From: Polaribacter sp. NJDZ03
Lineage (GTDB): Bacteria > Bacteroidota > Bacteroidia > Flavobacteriales > Flavobacteriaceae
Assembly: GCF_019263805.1 (NCBI RefSeq)
Contig: NZ_CP079195.1
Coordinates: forward strand, 3,831,001 to 3,895,000
DNA length: 64,000 bases
Direction of reading: 5' to 3'
Part shown: piece after piece, positions 8,900 through 18,894 of the stretch
Numbering within the stretch: the first letter of the stretch is position 1
Layout of the letters: each line of letters starts with the position of its first letter
Made by a program: the position numbers and the translations under genes
The notes under the pieces: model-generated
Database searches by the model: none
The model's input: only the letters and a program-made list of their open reading frames with translations
What the model was told of the DNA's origin: nothing

Positions 8900-10777
8900 A
8901 TGAATATAATAGATATTTCAATTATAGCAATTTACATTATTCTAACACTGGCTGTTGGAATTTGGATTTCAAAAAGAGCTTCTAAAGGATTAGATTCTTA
9001 TTTTTTAGGAGGTAAATCTATAAAATGGTACTATTTAGGGTTAAGTAATGGCTCTGGGATGTTCGATATTTCTGGAACAGCCTTAATGGTAGGTTGGCTT
9101 TTTCTATACGGAACAAAGAGTTTTATGTTAATGTGGCTTTGGCCCATATGGAATCAGATTTTTATTATGATGTTCCTAGCCGTTTGGATTAGGCGCTCTA
9201 ATATTATGACGGGGTCTGAATGGATTTTAACACGTTTTGGCGATGATAAAGCAGGACGAGCATCTCATAAAATTGTAGCACTGTTTGCTGTGGTTGCTGC
9301 CATTGGTTTTATTGCCTACTTTTTTGAAGGTGTAGGTAAGTTTATGACCGTTATTTTACCTTGGGATATGACTTTTATAATAGGTGCTTCAGAAATTTTA
9401 ACTTCAGAGCAATCTTATGCACTCATTATAATTATTCTAACTACTATTTATACAATAAAAGGAGGAATGTTTTCTGTAGTGGCAACAGAGGTTTTACAAT
9501 ACGGAATAATGGTTATTGCAGGTGTTTTGGTTGCAGGCTATACTTTTATTGCTTTTAGTGATATAGAAATTACAAGTGTAATTACAGAAGAGTGGAAAAA
9601 CGTTTTCTTCGGATGGGAGTTAGATACACATTGGGATTCTAAGTATCAAAAATTTAATGATTTGGTAGATTCCGAAGGGTATAAAATGTTTGGAGCTTTA
9701 ATTGGTATGAGTCTTTTTAAAGGATTCTTCGCAAGTATTGCTGGTCCAACACCAAGTTTCGATATGCAACGTATTTTATCAACAAAAACAGTAAAAGAAG
9801 CTGCTTACATGAGTGGTTTTACAAATTTGGTATTGTTTATTCCTCGCTATTTATTAATTGGAGGTGTTGTAGTTATTGCGTTGGTAGTTTTAGCTCCTCA
9901 AATGGCTGCAAATCCCAATTTTGTAGGTGGAGATTTAGAAATTTTACTACCACAAGTAATTAATTTTCACGTTCCTGTAGGTATTAAAGGATTGCTTTTA
10001 GCAGGACTTTTAGCTGCCTTTATGTCTACCTTTTCCGCATTTGTAAACGCAGGACCTGCATATATTGTTAACGATATTTATAAAAAATATTTTAAACCAG
10101 AAGCAACGGATGATCACTATATTAAAGCGAGTCATTTGGCTTCTTTTGCAGTGGTAGGATTGGGTGTTTTTATGGGCTTTTTTGCAGATTCTATTAACTC
10201 ACTAACATTATGGATTACAAGCTCTTTATTTGGTGGGTATGTAGCAGCTAATTTTTTAAAATGGATTTGGTGGAGATTTAACGGTTGGGGATACTTTTGG
10301 GGAATGTTATCTGGTTTAATTATTGCCAGTTTGCAATTTCTATTAGATCAAAATAAAGCCCATTTTACAGAAGGCTCACTTTTATATGACTTGTCTAATG
10401 TTTCTGCTATTTACTTATTCCCAGTCATATTTGGTTTTTCATTACTTGGTTCATTTTTAGGAACCTTTTTAACGAAACCTACAGATATAAAGGTTTTAAA
10501 AGCATTCTATACAAATGTACATCCTTGGGGATTTTGGAAGCCGGTATTAAAAGAATTAAAGAAAGAGAATCATAAAATTGAGAAAAATTCTGAATTTTGG
10601 TCAGATATGTTAAACTGTGCAATAGGTATTGTTTGGCAATCTAGTATGATTGTATTGCCTATCTATTTTCTAATAAGAGATTACCCGAAAGCGTTTATTT
10701 CTTTAGGCGTATTTTTGGTGACTTCTATTATTTTGAAGTTTACATGGCTAGATAAAGTGAGAAAAATTCCGAATTAA
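8900..10777 (+). CDS. Sodium:solute symporter (SSF family)
   Basis: Inner-membrane Na+-coupled solute transporter, 625 residues, with about 13-14 hydrophobic helices. The N-terminal block ([21 protein letters not shown]) is characteristic of SSF proteins, as is the [20 protein letters not shown] segment around residue 370. It sits between a GH92 and a GH130 phosphorylase, so the likely cargo is mannose or the Man-GlcNAc disaccharide that GH130 would phosphorolyse in the cytoplasm. Cargo is inferred from neighbours only. Confidence 0.92.
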   Translation: MNIIDISIIAIYIILTLAVGIWISKRASKGLDSYFLGGKSIKWYYLGLSNGSGMFDISGTALMVGWLFLYGTKSFMLMWLWPIWNQIFIMMFLAVWIRRSNIMTGSEWILTRFGDDKAGRASHKIVALFAVVAAIGFIAYFFEGVGKFMTVILPWDMTFIIGASEILTSEQSYALIIIILTTIYTIKGGMFSVVATEVLQYGIMVIAGVLVAGYTFIAFSDIEITSVITEEWKNVFFGWELDTHWDSKYQKFNDLVDSEGYKMFGALIGMSLFKGFFASIAGPTPSFDMQRILSTKTVKEAAYMSGFTNLVLFIPRYLLIGGVVVIALVVLAPQMAANPNFVGGDLEILLPQVINFHVPVGIKGLLLAGLLAAFMSTFSAFVNAGPAYIVNDIYKKYFKPEATDDHYIKASHLASFAVVGLGVFMGFFADSINSLTLWITSSLFGGYVAANFLKWIWWRFNGWGYFWGMLSGLIIASLQFLLDQNKAHFTEGSLLYDLSNVSAIYLFPVIFGFSLLGSFLGTFLTKPTDIKVLKAFYTNVHPWGFWKPVLKELKKENHKIEKNSEFWSDMLNCAIGIVWQSSMIVLPIYFLIRDYPKAFISLGVFLVTSIILKFTWLDKVRKIPN

Positions 10778-10812
10778 AAATAATAAGATTGACATTAAAT
10801 AATAAAGAAAAT

Positions 10813-11778
10813 ATGAAATCAATTCCTTGGCAAGATAAACCAGAAGGTTGCAATGATGTAGTTTGGAGATATTCGGAAAACCCTGTGATAAACAGGTATG
10901 ACATTCCATCTTCTAACAGTATTTTTAATAGTGCTGTTGTTCCTTTTAAAGATGGTTTTGCAGGTGTTTTTAGATGTGATAACAAAGCAGTACAAATGAA
11001 TATTTTTGCTGGTTTTAGTAAAAACGGAATTGATTGGGATATCAATCATGAGCCAATTGAAATGGAAGCAGGAAATACCGAAATGATAGAGTCTGATTAT
11101 AAATACGACCCACGTGTGGTATTTATTGAAGATAGATACTGGATTACTTGGTGTAATGGTTATAACGGACCAACAATTGGAATTGGGTATACCTTCGATT
11201 TTAAAGAATTTTTTCAATGTGAAAATGCTTTTTTACCTTTTAATAGAAACGGTGTTTTATTTCCGCAGAAAATAAATGGTAAATATGCAATGTTAAGTCG
11301 ACCAAGTGATAATGGACATACTCCGTTTGGTGATATTTACATTAGCTACAGCCCAGATATGAAATATTGGGGAGAACATCGTTGTGTAATGAAAGCAACA
11401 CCTTTTGAAGATAGTGCGTGGCAATGTACCAAAATTGGTGCAGGTCCAATTCCTATTTTAACAGACGAAGGTTGGTTAATGATTTATCACGGAGTAATAA
11501 ATACTTGCAATGGGTTCCGTTATGCAATGGGATCTGCACTTTTAGATGAAAATGAACCAGACAAAGTTAAATACAGAACGCAACCTTATTTATTAGGACC
11601 AGCAGAATCATATGAAACTACTGGTGATGTGCCTAATGTTGTATTTCCTTGTGCAGCGTTACACGATGTAGAAGAAGATAAATTAGCTATTTATTATGGT
11701 GCTGCAGATACAGTGGTAGCAATGGCTTTTGGTAAATTGAGTGAAGTTATTCAATATACAAAAGAGCATAGTTTATAA
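10813..11778 (+). CDS. GH130 beta-1,4-mannoside phosphorylase
   Basis: Cytoplasmic phosphorylase that splits beta-1,4-mannosides with inorganic phosphate to mannose-1-phosphate; close relatives act on Man-beta-1,4-GlcNAc from the N-glycan core. I chose the ATG at 10813 ([10 protein letters not shown]) over an upstream in-frame TTG at 10789, because it has an A-rich leader and matches family N-termini; this gives 321 residues. The general-acid Asp sits in YDPRV (D99). No signal peptide is present, consistent with intracellular phosphorolysis. It lies directly after the SSF transporter. The size and motif fit the GH130_2 type (mannosyl-GlcNAc phosphorylase) better than the mannosylglucose type, but this is a recall-based judgement. 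Confidence 0.9.
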   Translation: MKSIPWQDKPEGCNDVVWRYSENPVINRYDIPSSNSIFNSAVVPFKDGFAGVFRCDNKAVQMNIFAGFSKNGIDWDINHEPIEMEAGNTEMIESDYKYDPRVVFIEDRYWITWCNGYNGPTIGIGYTFDFKEFFQCENAFLPFNRNGVLFPQKINGKYAMLSRPSDNGHTPFGDIYISYSPDMKYWGEHRCVMKATPFEDSAWQCTKIGAGPIPILTDEGWLMIYHGVINTCNGFRYAMGSALLDENEPDKVKYRTQPYLLGPAESYETTGDVPNVVFPCAALHDVEEDKLAIYYGAADTVVAMAFGKLSEVIQYTKEHSL

Positions 11779-11853
11779 ATAGGCATAGGCATCAGTCTGT
11801 GTTATGAATAATGAGTGGATAATTGGCTTTAGCCAAACTTAAGAATATTAAAA

Positions 11854-12927
11854 ATGAGTTTAAAATTAAAATATTTAGCACCTTTATTTTGTTTGATTTC
11901 GATGGCATCTTATGCCCAAGAAATAAAGACCATTATACCAGAAAACTATATTGCGTATCATAGTGCTGAAGCAATTGCTATTGATGGAAATGAAAATGAT
12001 GTTTCTTGGAGTAAAGTAAACTGGTCGGATCCTTTTATAGATATTCAAGGAATAAAAAAGCCAGCCTATAAAACCCAGATTAAAATGCTGTGGGACGATA
12101 CGTATTTTTACATTTTAGCAAAAATGGAAGAGCCGCACGTTTGGGCAGATATTACAGAGCATGATGCTATTATTTTTCATAATAACGATTTTGAAGTTTT
12201 TGTTGATCCAGATGGAGATACACATAATTATTATGAAATAGAAGTAAATGCAATCAATACCATTTGGGATTTATTTATTACAAAACCCTATAGAGAACAA
12301 AATAATGTTGTTTTAAATGATTGGACTGCAACCGGAATGAAAACTGCCATTACCATTGATGGTACTTTAAATAACCCAAATGATACAGACAAAGGGTGGA
12401 CTCTTGAAATGGCAATTCCTTGGAGTGTTTATAAGAAATCTTATTTTGAGAATAATGTTCCTAAAGATCAGTTTTGGCGTGTGAATTTTTCTAGAGTAAA
12501 TTGGGATTACCAAATTACAGATGGTAAATATGAACGTAAAAAAGATGCGAACGGTAAGCATCTTTCTGAATACAATTGGGTTTGGTCTCCACAAGGAGTC
12601 ATTAATATGCACGAACCAGAAAAGTGGGGCTATGTTTATTTTTCATCCAAAGAAGTTGGTGAAAAAGACACGTTTGAAGTTTCTAATGATGAAAAAATTA
12701 AATGGGAATTGTATAAATTATACCGCGCTCAAAAACAGTATTATGAAACAAATAAAACTTGGTCAACTTCTCTTAATAAAATAGCTTCCTCTGCAATAAT
12801 TGTAGATGGAAAAACAATAAAACCAACGCTTATTAATCATCGTTTTGGTTGGACTATTTTTGTAAAGAGTCCATTTTCCAATAAATTGATGACGATAAAA
12901 GAAGATGGTACTTTTGTGAAAAAATAA
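11854..12927 (+). CDS. Secreted CBM9-like carbohydrate-binding protein
   Basis: Predicted exported protein of 357 residues with a signal peptide cleaved near SYAQ. Residues ~35-260 resemble the CBM9-like/DOMON fold, with IAIDGNENDVSWSKVNW, the FEVFVDPDGDTHNYYEIEVN core and the GWTLEMAIPW strand. Such proteins bind sugar ends and are common in flavobacterial PULs without a proven enzymatic role. The last ~90 residues form a separate small region that I cannot assign. It ends 5 bases before the GH18 gene, indicating co-translation. Confidence 0.82.
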   Translation: MSLKLKYLAPLFCLISMASYAQEIKTIIPENYIAYHSAEAIAIDGNENDVSWSKVNWSDPFIDIQGIKKPAYKTQIKMLWDDTYFYILAKMEEPHVWADITEHDAIIFHNNDFEVFVDPDGDTHNYYEIEVNAINTIWDLFITKPYREQNNVVLNDWTATGMKTAITIDGTLNNPNDTDKGWTLEMAIPWSVYKKSYFENNVPKDQFWRVNFSRVNWDYQITDGKYERKKDANGKHLSEYNWVWSPQGVINMHEPEKWGYVYFSSKEVGEKDTFEVSNDEKIKWELYKLYRAQKQYYETNKTWSTSLNKIASSAIIVDGKTIKPTLINHRFGWTIFVKSPFSNKLMTIKEDGTFVKK

Positions 12928-12932
12928 ATAAG

Positions 12933-14069
12933 ATGAAGTTTATAAAATACATATTCCTTTTGCCGTTGTTTTTTGCATGTAATAAAACTGCAGAAAAACA
13001 AAATAGTGTACCGCAAGAAAAGCAAACTGAAAATTATAAAATAATTGGTTACGCAGCAGGTTATGAAGACTATGATTTCTCTAAAATTGATGCAACTAAA
13101 TTAACACACATCAATTTTGCATTTGCAAATATTGTAGATGGTAAAGCAAAATTTGAGTTAGAGACAGATAAAGCAAAAATTGCGACGTTGATATCCTTAA
13201 AAAAACAAAATCCAACTTTAAAAGTATTGTATTCTGTTGGCGGTTGGGTTTGGTCAGATCAATTTTCTACGATGGCAGCTTTTGATAACTCTCGAATAAA
13301 GTTTGCCGAAAGTTGTGTAAACTTATTAATAGAACATGGTTTTGATGGCGTAGATTTAGATTGGGAATATCCAGGTCAACGTGGACAAGACAATCCTTTT
13401 CGTCCTTCAGATAAAGATAATTTTACCTTGCTTTTGGCAGAAATTCGAAAAGCTTTAGATGTTGAAGGAAAGAAAAATAATACCCATTATTTGTTAACCA
13501 TTGCTACTGGATCTGATGACACTTACATAGAACAAACTGATTTGGGAGAAGCACATAAATACCTCGATTTTATAAATGTAATGTGTTACGATTTTTATCA
13601 AGGTTGGTATTATCAAACGGGGCATCATGCAAATTTATATCCTTCAGAAAGAGATGCATACAATGTAAATAGCGGAGTAGATGCTATGGAAAGACATTTG
13701 GAAGCGGGTGTGCCAGCAGATAAATTAGTGATGGGGATTCCTTTTTACGGAAGACAATGGAAAAAGGTGAGTTCTACAGATGATGGGTTAAATGAGCATT
13801 CTCAAGAAGGCGGTTATATTGTGTCTTACAAAGAACTTAAAGAAAAAATTGCTAAAGGAAAATATAAAGAAATGTACGATGAATCTGCAAAAGCGTCCTA
13901 TTTATGGAGTGAAAGCGATAGTACATTTGTTTCTTGGGAAACGTCTAAAGATATTCAATTAAAAACAGCATTTATAAAGGAAAATGGTTTTGGTGGAGCG
14001 ATGTTCTGGGAATATAGTTTAGACAAAGATCAAGAGTTATTAAACACACTTTTTAAAGGATTAAAATAA
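12933..14069 (+). CDS. GH18 glycoside hydrolase (chitinase/endo-beta-GlcNAcase type), lipoprotein
   Basis: Cleaves a beta-1,4 bond between GlcNAc residues by substrate-assisted catalysis. The lipobox ends FFAC (Cys16). The catalytic DxxDxDxE motif is FDGVDLDWEYP with E145. MCYDFYQGWYY and VMGIPFYGRQW mark the barrel and the chitinase-type insertion domain. At 378 residues it is a single-domain enzyme. The insertion-domain signature looks chitinase-like, yet the locus points to cleavage of the N-glycan chitobiose core, i.e. endo-beta-N-acetylglucosaminidase activity. The sequence alone does not decide between them. Confidence 0.9.
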   Translation: MKFIKYIFLLPLFFACNKTAEKQNSVPQEKQTENYKIIGYAAGYEDYDFSKIDATKLTHINFAFANIVDGKAKFELETDKAKIATLISLKKQNPTLKVLYSVGGWVWSDQFSTMAAFDNSRIKFAESCVNLLIEHGFDGVDLDWEYPGQRGQDNPFRPSDKDNFTLLLAEIRKALDVEGKKNNTHYLLTIATGSDDTYIEQTDLGEAHKYLDFINVMCYDFYQGWYYQTGHHANLYPSERDAYNVNSGVDAMERHLEAGVPADKLVMGIPFYGRQWKKVSSTDDGLNEHSQEGGYIVSYKELKEKIAKGKYKEMYDESAKASYLWSESDSTFVSWETSKDIQLKTAFIKENGFGGAMFWEYSLDKDQELLNTLFKGLK

Positions 14070-14094
14070 TTTTAACGTATAAAAACAGGTTTTT

Positions 14095-15213
14095 ATGAAG
14101 ACAAAATTTACATTATTTGTTTGGTCTATTTTTTTAATAGTAGGCTGTAATCAATTGCAACAAGAGAAAGAAGTGAAATCTTCTGATATTTCAGCAAAGA
14201 AAGTTGATGAATTTACTTTTGGTACTTGGATAACTTCTAATAAAGAAAAAACAAATGAGGCTTATAAGTCTGAATTTAAAAAATATAAAGCTGGCGGAAT
14301 TGATGAAATTTTAATTAATACAGGAACAGATCCTAAAGAATTAGAACGTTTAGTTCCTATAGCAAAGGAAGAAGGTTTAAATGTACATGCGTGGATTATG
14401 GCTGTAAATCGTCCAGGAGATACGGTTGCATTAAAGCATCCAGAATGGTATATGGTAAGTAGAGATGGTAAATCTTGCTTTGATACAAGACCGTATGTTG
14501 GGTATTATCAATGGCTGTGTCCTACAAGAACTGAATCTAGAAATCATATTTTAGGCTTGGTAGAAGGTTTGGCAAAAGTAGAAGGAATTGAAAGTGTACA
14601 TTTAGATTATATCCGTTTTCCAGATATTTTTTTACCTATTGGATTACTTCCTAAATACGACTTAGTACAAGATACAGAAATGGCCGAATACGATTTCTGT
14701 TATTGTGATGAATGCATCAATGCTTTTGAGAAAATTCACCATAAAAACCCAAGAGAAAGTAAAAATACAGCCATTGATATGGAGTGGAAAAACTTCAGAT
14801 TAAACGCTATAAAAGCGATTGTAGATGATGCATATAAACTTGTACACAAACACAATAAAAAATTAACAGCAGCTGTATTTCCGTATCCAGAAATGGCAGA
14901 CCACATGGTACGTCAGCGTTGGGATAAATGGAATATTGATGAGGTATACCCAATGATTTATCATGGTTTTTATAATGAAGAAATAGATTGGATTGGTTAT
15001 GCTACCAAACAGAGTGTTGCTGATGTAGAATCAGAAAATATTGCAGTTAATACGGGTATTTATATTCCACCATTCACATCATCAGCAGAACTAAAACAAG
15101 CAATTATTTTAGCAAAAGAAAATGGAGCAAAAGGGGTTACCTTTTTTGATGGTCCACAGTTAACCGATGAGTACTTAAAAGTTATTAAAGAAACCAAAGA
15201 TAGTTTTAAGTAG
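14095..15213 (+). CDS. GHL10-like putative glycoside hydrolase, lipoprotein
   Basis: Lipoprotein of 372 residues (lipobox ending IVGC, Cys18) resembling the GHL10/PF02638 family of TIM-barrel hydrolase-like proteins. The segments I rely on are GLNVHAWIMAVN, then SVHLDYIRFPD (the family's LDYIRFP block with its acidic residue), a Cys pair in FCYCDECINAF, IDEVYPMIYHGFY near residue 288, and a terminal GAKGVTFFDGPQL strand. The substrate is unknown. Its position between GH18 and a sugar MFS transporter in an N-glycan locus makes it a candidate for an uncharacterised glycosidase step. Confidence 0.72.
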   Translation: MKTKFTLFVWSIFLIVGCNQLQQEKEVKSSDISAKKVDEFTFGTWITSNKEKTNEAYKSEFKKYKAGGIDEILINTGTDPKELERLVPIAKEEGLNVHAWIMAVNRPGDTVALKHPEWYMVSRDGKSCFDTRPYVGYYQWLCPTRTESRNHILGLVEGLAKVEGIESVHLDYIRFPDIFLPIGLLPKYDLVQDTEMAEYDFCYCDECINAFEKIHHKNPRESKNTAIDMEWKNFRLNAIKAIVDDAYKLVHKHNKKLTAAVFPYPEMADHMVRQRWDKWNIDEVYPMIYHGFYNEEIDWIGYATKQSVADVESENIAVNTGIYIPPFTSSAELKQAIILAKENGAKGVTFFDGPQLTDEYLKVIKETKDSFK

Positions 15214-15259
15214 AAATTAGAAAATCATTGTACGTTTTAAATAGTAAAAAAATAAAATT

Positions 15260-16573
15260 ATGACGAATCAAAAATCCTATCGCTCAGCATTTATCTTATT
15301 AACGGTGTTATTTTTCCTATGGGGATTTATCACTGTACTCGTAGATAGTTTGATTCCTCGTTTACGAGAATTATTTACATTAACTTATTTTCAAGCAGGC
15401 TTGGTGCAGTTTGCATTTTTTGGTGCCTATTTTTTATTGTCTATTCCAGTAAGTTATATTTTATCTAAAATAGGATATAAAAAAGGAATTATTTTGGGGT
15501 TATCAACCATGGCTTTAGGGTGCTTATTGTTTTATCCAGCAGCTTCATATCGTGAGTTTGGTATTTTTATGTTGGCATATTTTATTTTGGCAGCAGGTAT
15601 GACTGTTTTACAAGTTGCAGCCAATCCTTTTGTAGCTGTATTAGGTTCTGAAGACGGAGCATCTAGTCGTTTAAATCTTTCTCAAGCATTTAACTCTTTA
15701 GGTACTGCAGTAGCACCTGCGGTTGGTGCTTTGTTTATTTTAAGTGATGTTATAAAAACCAAAGATCAAATTGCAGAATTAGAAGGAGCTGCAAAAGAAG
15801 CTTACTTAACTTCTGAAGCAGCAGCAGTGCAAACTCCTTTTTTAGGGTTGGCTGTTTTTATAGGAGTTATAGCAATTATTTTTCTGTTTGCAAAATTACC
15901 AAATATGATTTCAGAAACTTCTTCAGGAACATATCGAGAGGCTTTTAAAAACAAGAAATTAATGCAAGGAGTTTTAGGTCTCTTTTTTTATGTTGGGGCA
16001 GAAGTTGCTATTGGTAGTTACTTAGTAAACTATTTCTTAGACATGAATCTTGTATCGGTTATTAAAGAAAACGGATTTATGAGAACCATTGCAGAAGGCA
16101 TTTTAAACTCTGGATTGGCAGAAAGAGATGACAAAGCAGTTGTAGGTGTTTTTGTAACATTTTATTGGTCTGGTGCAATGATTGGTAGGTTTGCAGGTGC
16201 ATATCTTACCAGAATTATAAAACCAGGAAAAGTGTTGGCTATTTTTGCCACCATTTCTATTTCCTTAATTATTTTATCTGTGAGTACGGTTGGTTTGGTT
16301 AGTATGTGGAGTATTTTGGCAGTTGGTTTATTCAACTCTATTATGTTTCCAACCATTTTTACCCTAGCTATAGATGGTATAGGACACTTAAAACCAAAAG
16401 CATCAGGTTTATTATGTACTGCTATTGTTGGTGGGGCAATTATTCCTCCAATGTTTGGTTTCTTAACAGATTATATCGCATTTAAAAATGCATTATTGTT
16501 AATTATACTTTGTTATGCGTATATTGTTTGGTTTGGTTATAAAAATGGTAAAGCTCAAGTAGCGGTTGTATAG
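15260..16573 (+). CDS. FucP-like sugar:proton symporter (MFS)
   Basis: Twelve-helix major facilitator protein of 437 residues. The N-terminal block FFLWGFITVLVDSLIPRLR is the signature of the FucP/GlcP sugar-proton symporter group, and the VLQVAANPFVAVLG segment around residue 117 also belongs to this group. The cargo may be fucose (GH29 lies downstream), GlcNAc or mannose; group members differ and sequence does not choose. It is preceded by a GHL10-like gene and followed by a GH92, all on one strand. Confidence 0.9.
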   Translation: MTNQKSYRSAFILLTVLFFLWGFITVLVDSLIPRLRELFTLTYFQAGLVQFAFFGAYFLLSIPVSYILSKIGYKKGIILGLSTMALGCLLFYPAASYREFGIFMLAYFILAAGMTVLQVAANPFVAVLGSEDGASSRLNLSQAFNSLGTAVAPAVGALFILSDVIKTKDQIAELEGAAKEAYLTSEAAAVQTPFLGLAVFIGVIAIIFLFAKLPNMISETSSGTYREAFKNKKLMQGVLGLFFYVGAEVAIGSYLVNYFLDMNLVSVIKENGFMRTIAEGILNSGLAERDDKAVVGVFVTFYWSGAMIGRFAGAYLTRIIKPGKVLAIFATISISLIILSVSTVGLVSMWSILAVGLFNSIMFPTIFTLAIDGIGHLKPKASGLLCTAIVGGAIIPPMFGFLTDYIAFKNALLLIILCYAYIVWFGYKNGKAQVAVV

Positions 16574-16636
16574 TTCGTTTAACTGGTTAACAAGAAGTAT
16601 TTCTACTTAAAAATAAATATTTTAGAATAAAAGTGA

Positions 16637-18883
16637 ATGAATAAGATTTGTTTTATAGCGCTATTGTGTATTGTTCTTTTATCTCAATGTAAAGAGCCCC
16701 AAGATGTATTTGTTCAATCTAAATTGATAAGTTTTGTAAATCCATTTATAGGAACAGATGGACCAGGTAATACTTATCCAGGAGCAACGGTTCCTTTTGG
16801 TATGGTGCAGTTGAGTCCAGATATTGGTATTCCTGGATGGGATAGAATAGCAGGGTATTTTTATAAAGACTCTATAATTTCTGGTTTTTCTCACATGCAT
16901 TTAACAGGAACAGGTGCCGGAGATTTGTATGATATTTTAGTAATGCCAACCAACAGCAGATCCTCTAAACGGATAGAAGCTAATAACTTTAAGCCTTTTT
17001 CTAGTTTTAAACATGCCAAAGAAACTGCGTCTCCAGGATATTATTCGGTAGATTTATTAGATTATGGAATTAAAGCAGAATTAACCACTACAGAAAGAGC
17101 GGGTGTTCATAGGTATACTTTTCCAGAAGATAAAGCTACTCAGATTCATATAGATTTAGGTTATGCTTTAAATTGGGATAGCCCAACGGAAACTCATTTT
17201 AGGGTTGTTGATAATACTACTATAGAAGGATATCGAAAATCTACAGGTTGGGCAAAAGACCAGCGAGCATATTTTGTAATAAAAGTATCTAAACCATTTG
17301 AATCGTATCAATTATTTAAAAATGATACTTTAACAACATCGCCTGCTACCGCTAAAAATATAAGAATTAGTTTAAATTATGCTACTACAAAAGGGGAACA
17401 AGTAATTTTAAAAACCGGCGTATCAACGGCAGATATTAAAGGTGCTTATAAATCTTTAGAAGTAGAAGCTCCTCATTTTAATTTTGATGCTATTAAAGAT
17501 GAAGCTGAAACCAAATGGGAAAATGAACTTAGTAAAATAGTTATTACTACTAAAGATGAAACTCAAAAGCGAATTTTTTACACCATGCTGTATCAATCTA
17601 TGTTGGCACCTACTTTGTTAAGTGATCATAACGGAAACTACAAAGGTGCAAATGATAGCGTTATGAAAGCAGAAGGATTTAATAGGTATGATACCTTTTC
17701 ATTATGGGATACATATCGGGCTGCACATCCATTGTACACTGTTTTACACCCTAATCGGGTTTCAGATATGGTAAATTCACTTCTTGCTCATTATGAGGAA
17801 ACAGGGTTGCTGCCAGTTTGGTCTTTGCAAGGAAACGAAACGAATATGATGATTGGTTATCATGCAGTTCCTGTAATTGTAGATGCTTATTTTAAAGGTA
17901 TTAAAGGTTTTGATACCGCTTTGGCATATGAAGCATGTTTAAAAAGTGCCAAAGATAATTCTAGGCAAATTAATGAATACATGGCGTTGGGTTACGTACC
18001 TGTTGACGAGCAACATGAAAATTGGTCGGTTTCTAAAACATTAGAATACGCTTATGATGATTGGTGCATTGCTCAGTTTGCAAAAGCCATTGGAAAGATT
18101 GATGATTATGAAGTGTTTTTAAAAAGATCGGAGAATTGGCGTAATGTTTACGATTCTAAAAGTAGGTTTATGCGTCCAAAATTAAAGGACGGTTCGTTTA
18201 TTAAAAACTTTGTTCCTAAAGAATATTCACCTTATTTCTGTGAAAGTAATGCTTGGCAATATTTTTGGTCGGTTCAGCATAATATCGAAGGGTTAACAGA
18301 TATTATAGGTGGTAAAGATATTTTTGAAAAGAAATTAGATTCAATGTTTACGTTAGATCCGCTTCCAGAAGATAAATTACCCATTTTTAGTACCGGAATG
18401 ATTGGACAATATGCACATGGAAACGAACCAAGTCATCATGTAGCTTACTTATATAATTATATTGATAAACCATGGAAAACTCAAAAATTGGTGCGTCAGA
18501 TATTAGAAACACAATATAAAAATGAACCAGACGGACATTGCGGAAATGAAGATTGCGGACAAATGTCGTCTTGGTATATTTTCAGTGCTTTGGGTTTTTA
18601 CCCTACAAATCCAGCACAAAGCGTTTATGCTTTTGGTTCACCAATTGTAGATACTGCTTTAGTTCATTTAGAAAACGGGAATACATTTTCTATAGAGGTT
18701 CTAAACAATAGTTCAAACAATAAATACATACAGTCTATTTCATTAAATAACGAGTTAATAGAACGTAATTACATTACACATAAGGAAATTATGAACGGTG
18801 GCGAATTGATTTTTAGGATGGGAAGCACTCCTAATAAGAATACTAAAAACTCAATGGCTTTAACCTCAAAAATGTATCAATAA
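16637..18883 (+). CDS. GH92 alpha-mannosidase, lipoprotein
   Basis: Second GH92 of the locus, 748 residues. The lipoprotein signal ends LLSQC (Cys18). FVNPFIGTDGPGNTYPGAT is the family N-terminus. HGNEPSHH (E597) keeps the general acid, and HCGNEDCGQMSSWY keeps the base region. The motif set is close to that of the gene at 6619, so the two probably act on similar alpha-1,2/1,3-linked mannose with different branch preference. It is followed 11 bases later by the glycosylasparaginase gene. Confidence 0.95.
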   Translation: MNKICFIALLCIVLLSQCKEPQDVFVQSKLISFVNPFIGTDGPGNTYPGATVPFGMVQLSPDIGIPGWDRIAGYFYKDSIISGFSHMHLTGTGAGDLYDILVMPTNSRSSKRIEANNFKPFSSFKHAKETASPGYYSVDLLDYGIKAELTTTERAGVHRYTFPEDKATQIHIDLGYALNWDSPTETHFRVVDNTTIEGYRKSTGWAKDQRAYFVIKVSKPFESYQLFKNDTLTTSPATAKNIRISLNYATTKGEQVILKTGVSTADIKGAYKSLEVEAPHFNFDAIKDEAETKWENELSKIVITTKDETQKRIFYTMLYQSMLAPTLLSDHNGNYKGANDSVMKAEGFNRYDTFSLWDTYRAAHPLYTVLHPNRVSDMVNSLLAHYEETGLLPVWSLQGNETNMMIGYHAVPVIVDAYFKGIKGFDTALAYEACLKSAKDNSRQINEYMALGYVPVDEQHENWSVSKTLEYAYDDWCIAQFAKAIGKIDDYEVFLKRSENWRNVYDSKSRFMRPKLKDGSFIKNFVPKEYSPYFCESNAWQYFWSVQHNIEGLTDIIGGKDIFEKKLDSMFTLDPLPEDKLPIFSTGMIGQYAHGNEPSHHVAYLYNYIDKPWKTQKLVRQILETQYKNEPDGHCGNEDCGQMSSWYIFSALGFYPTNPAQSVYAFGSPIVDTALVHLENGNTFSIEVLNNSSNNKYIQSISLNNELIERNYITHKEIMNGGELIFRMGSTPNKNTKNSMALTSKMYQ

Positions 18884-18894
18884 AAAAACAACGC

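Noticed and set aside
11802..11842. Small TTGGCT/AGCCAA hairpin between GH130 and the CBM9-like gene as a terminator
   Set aside because: The stem is 6 bp with a 2-base loop and no T run follows; the operon probably continues.
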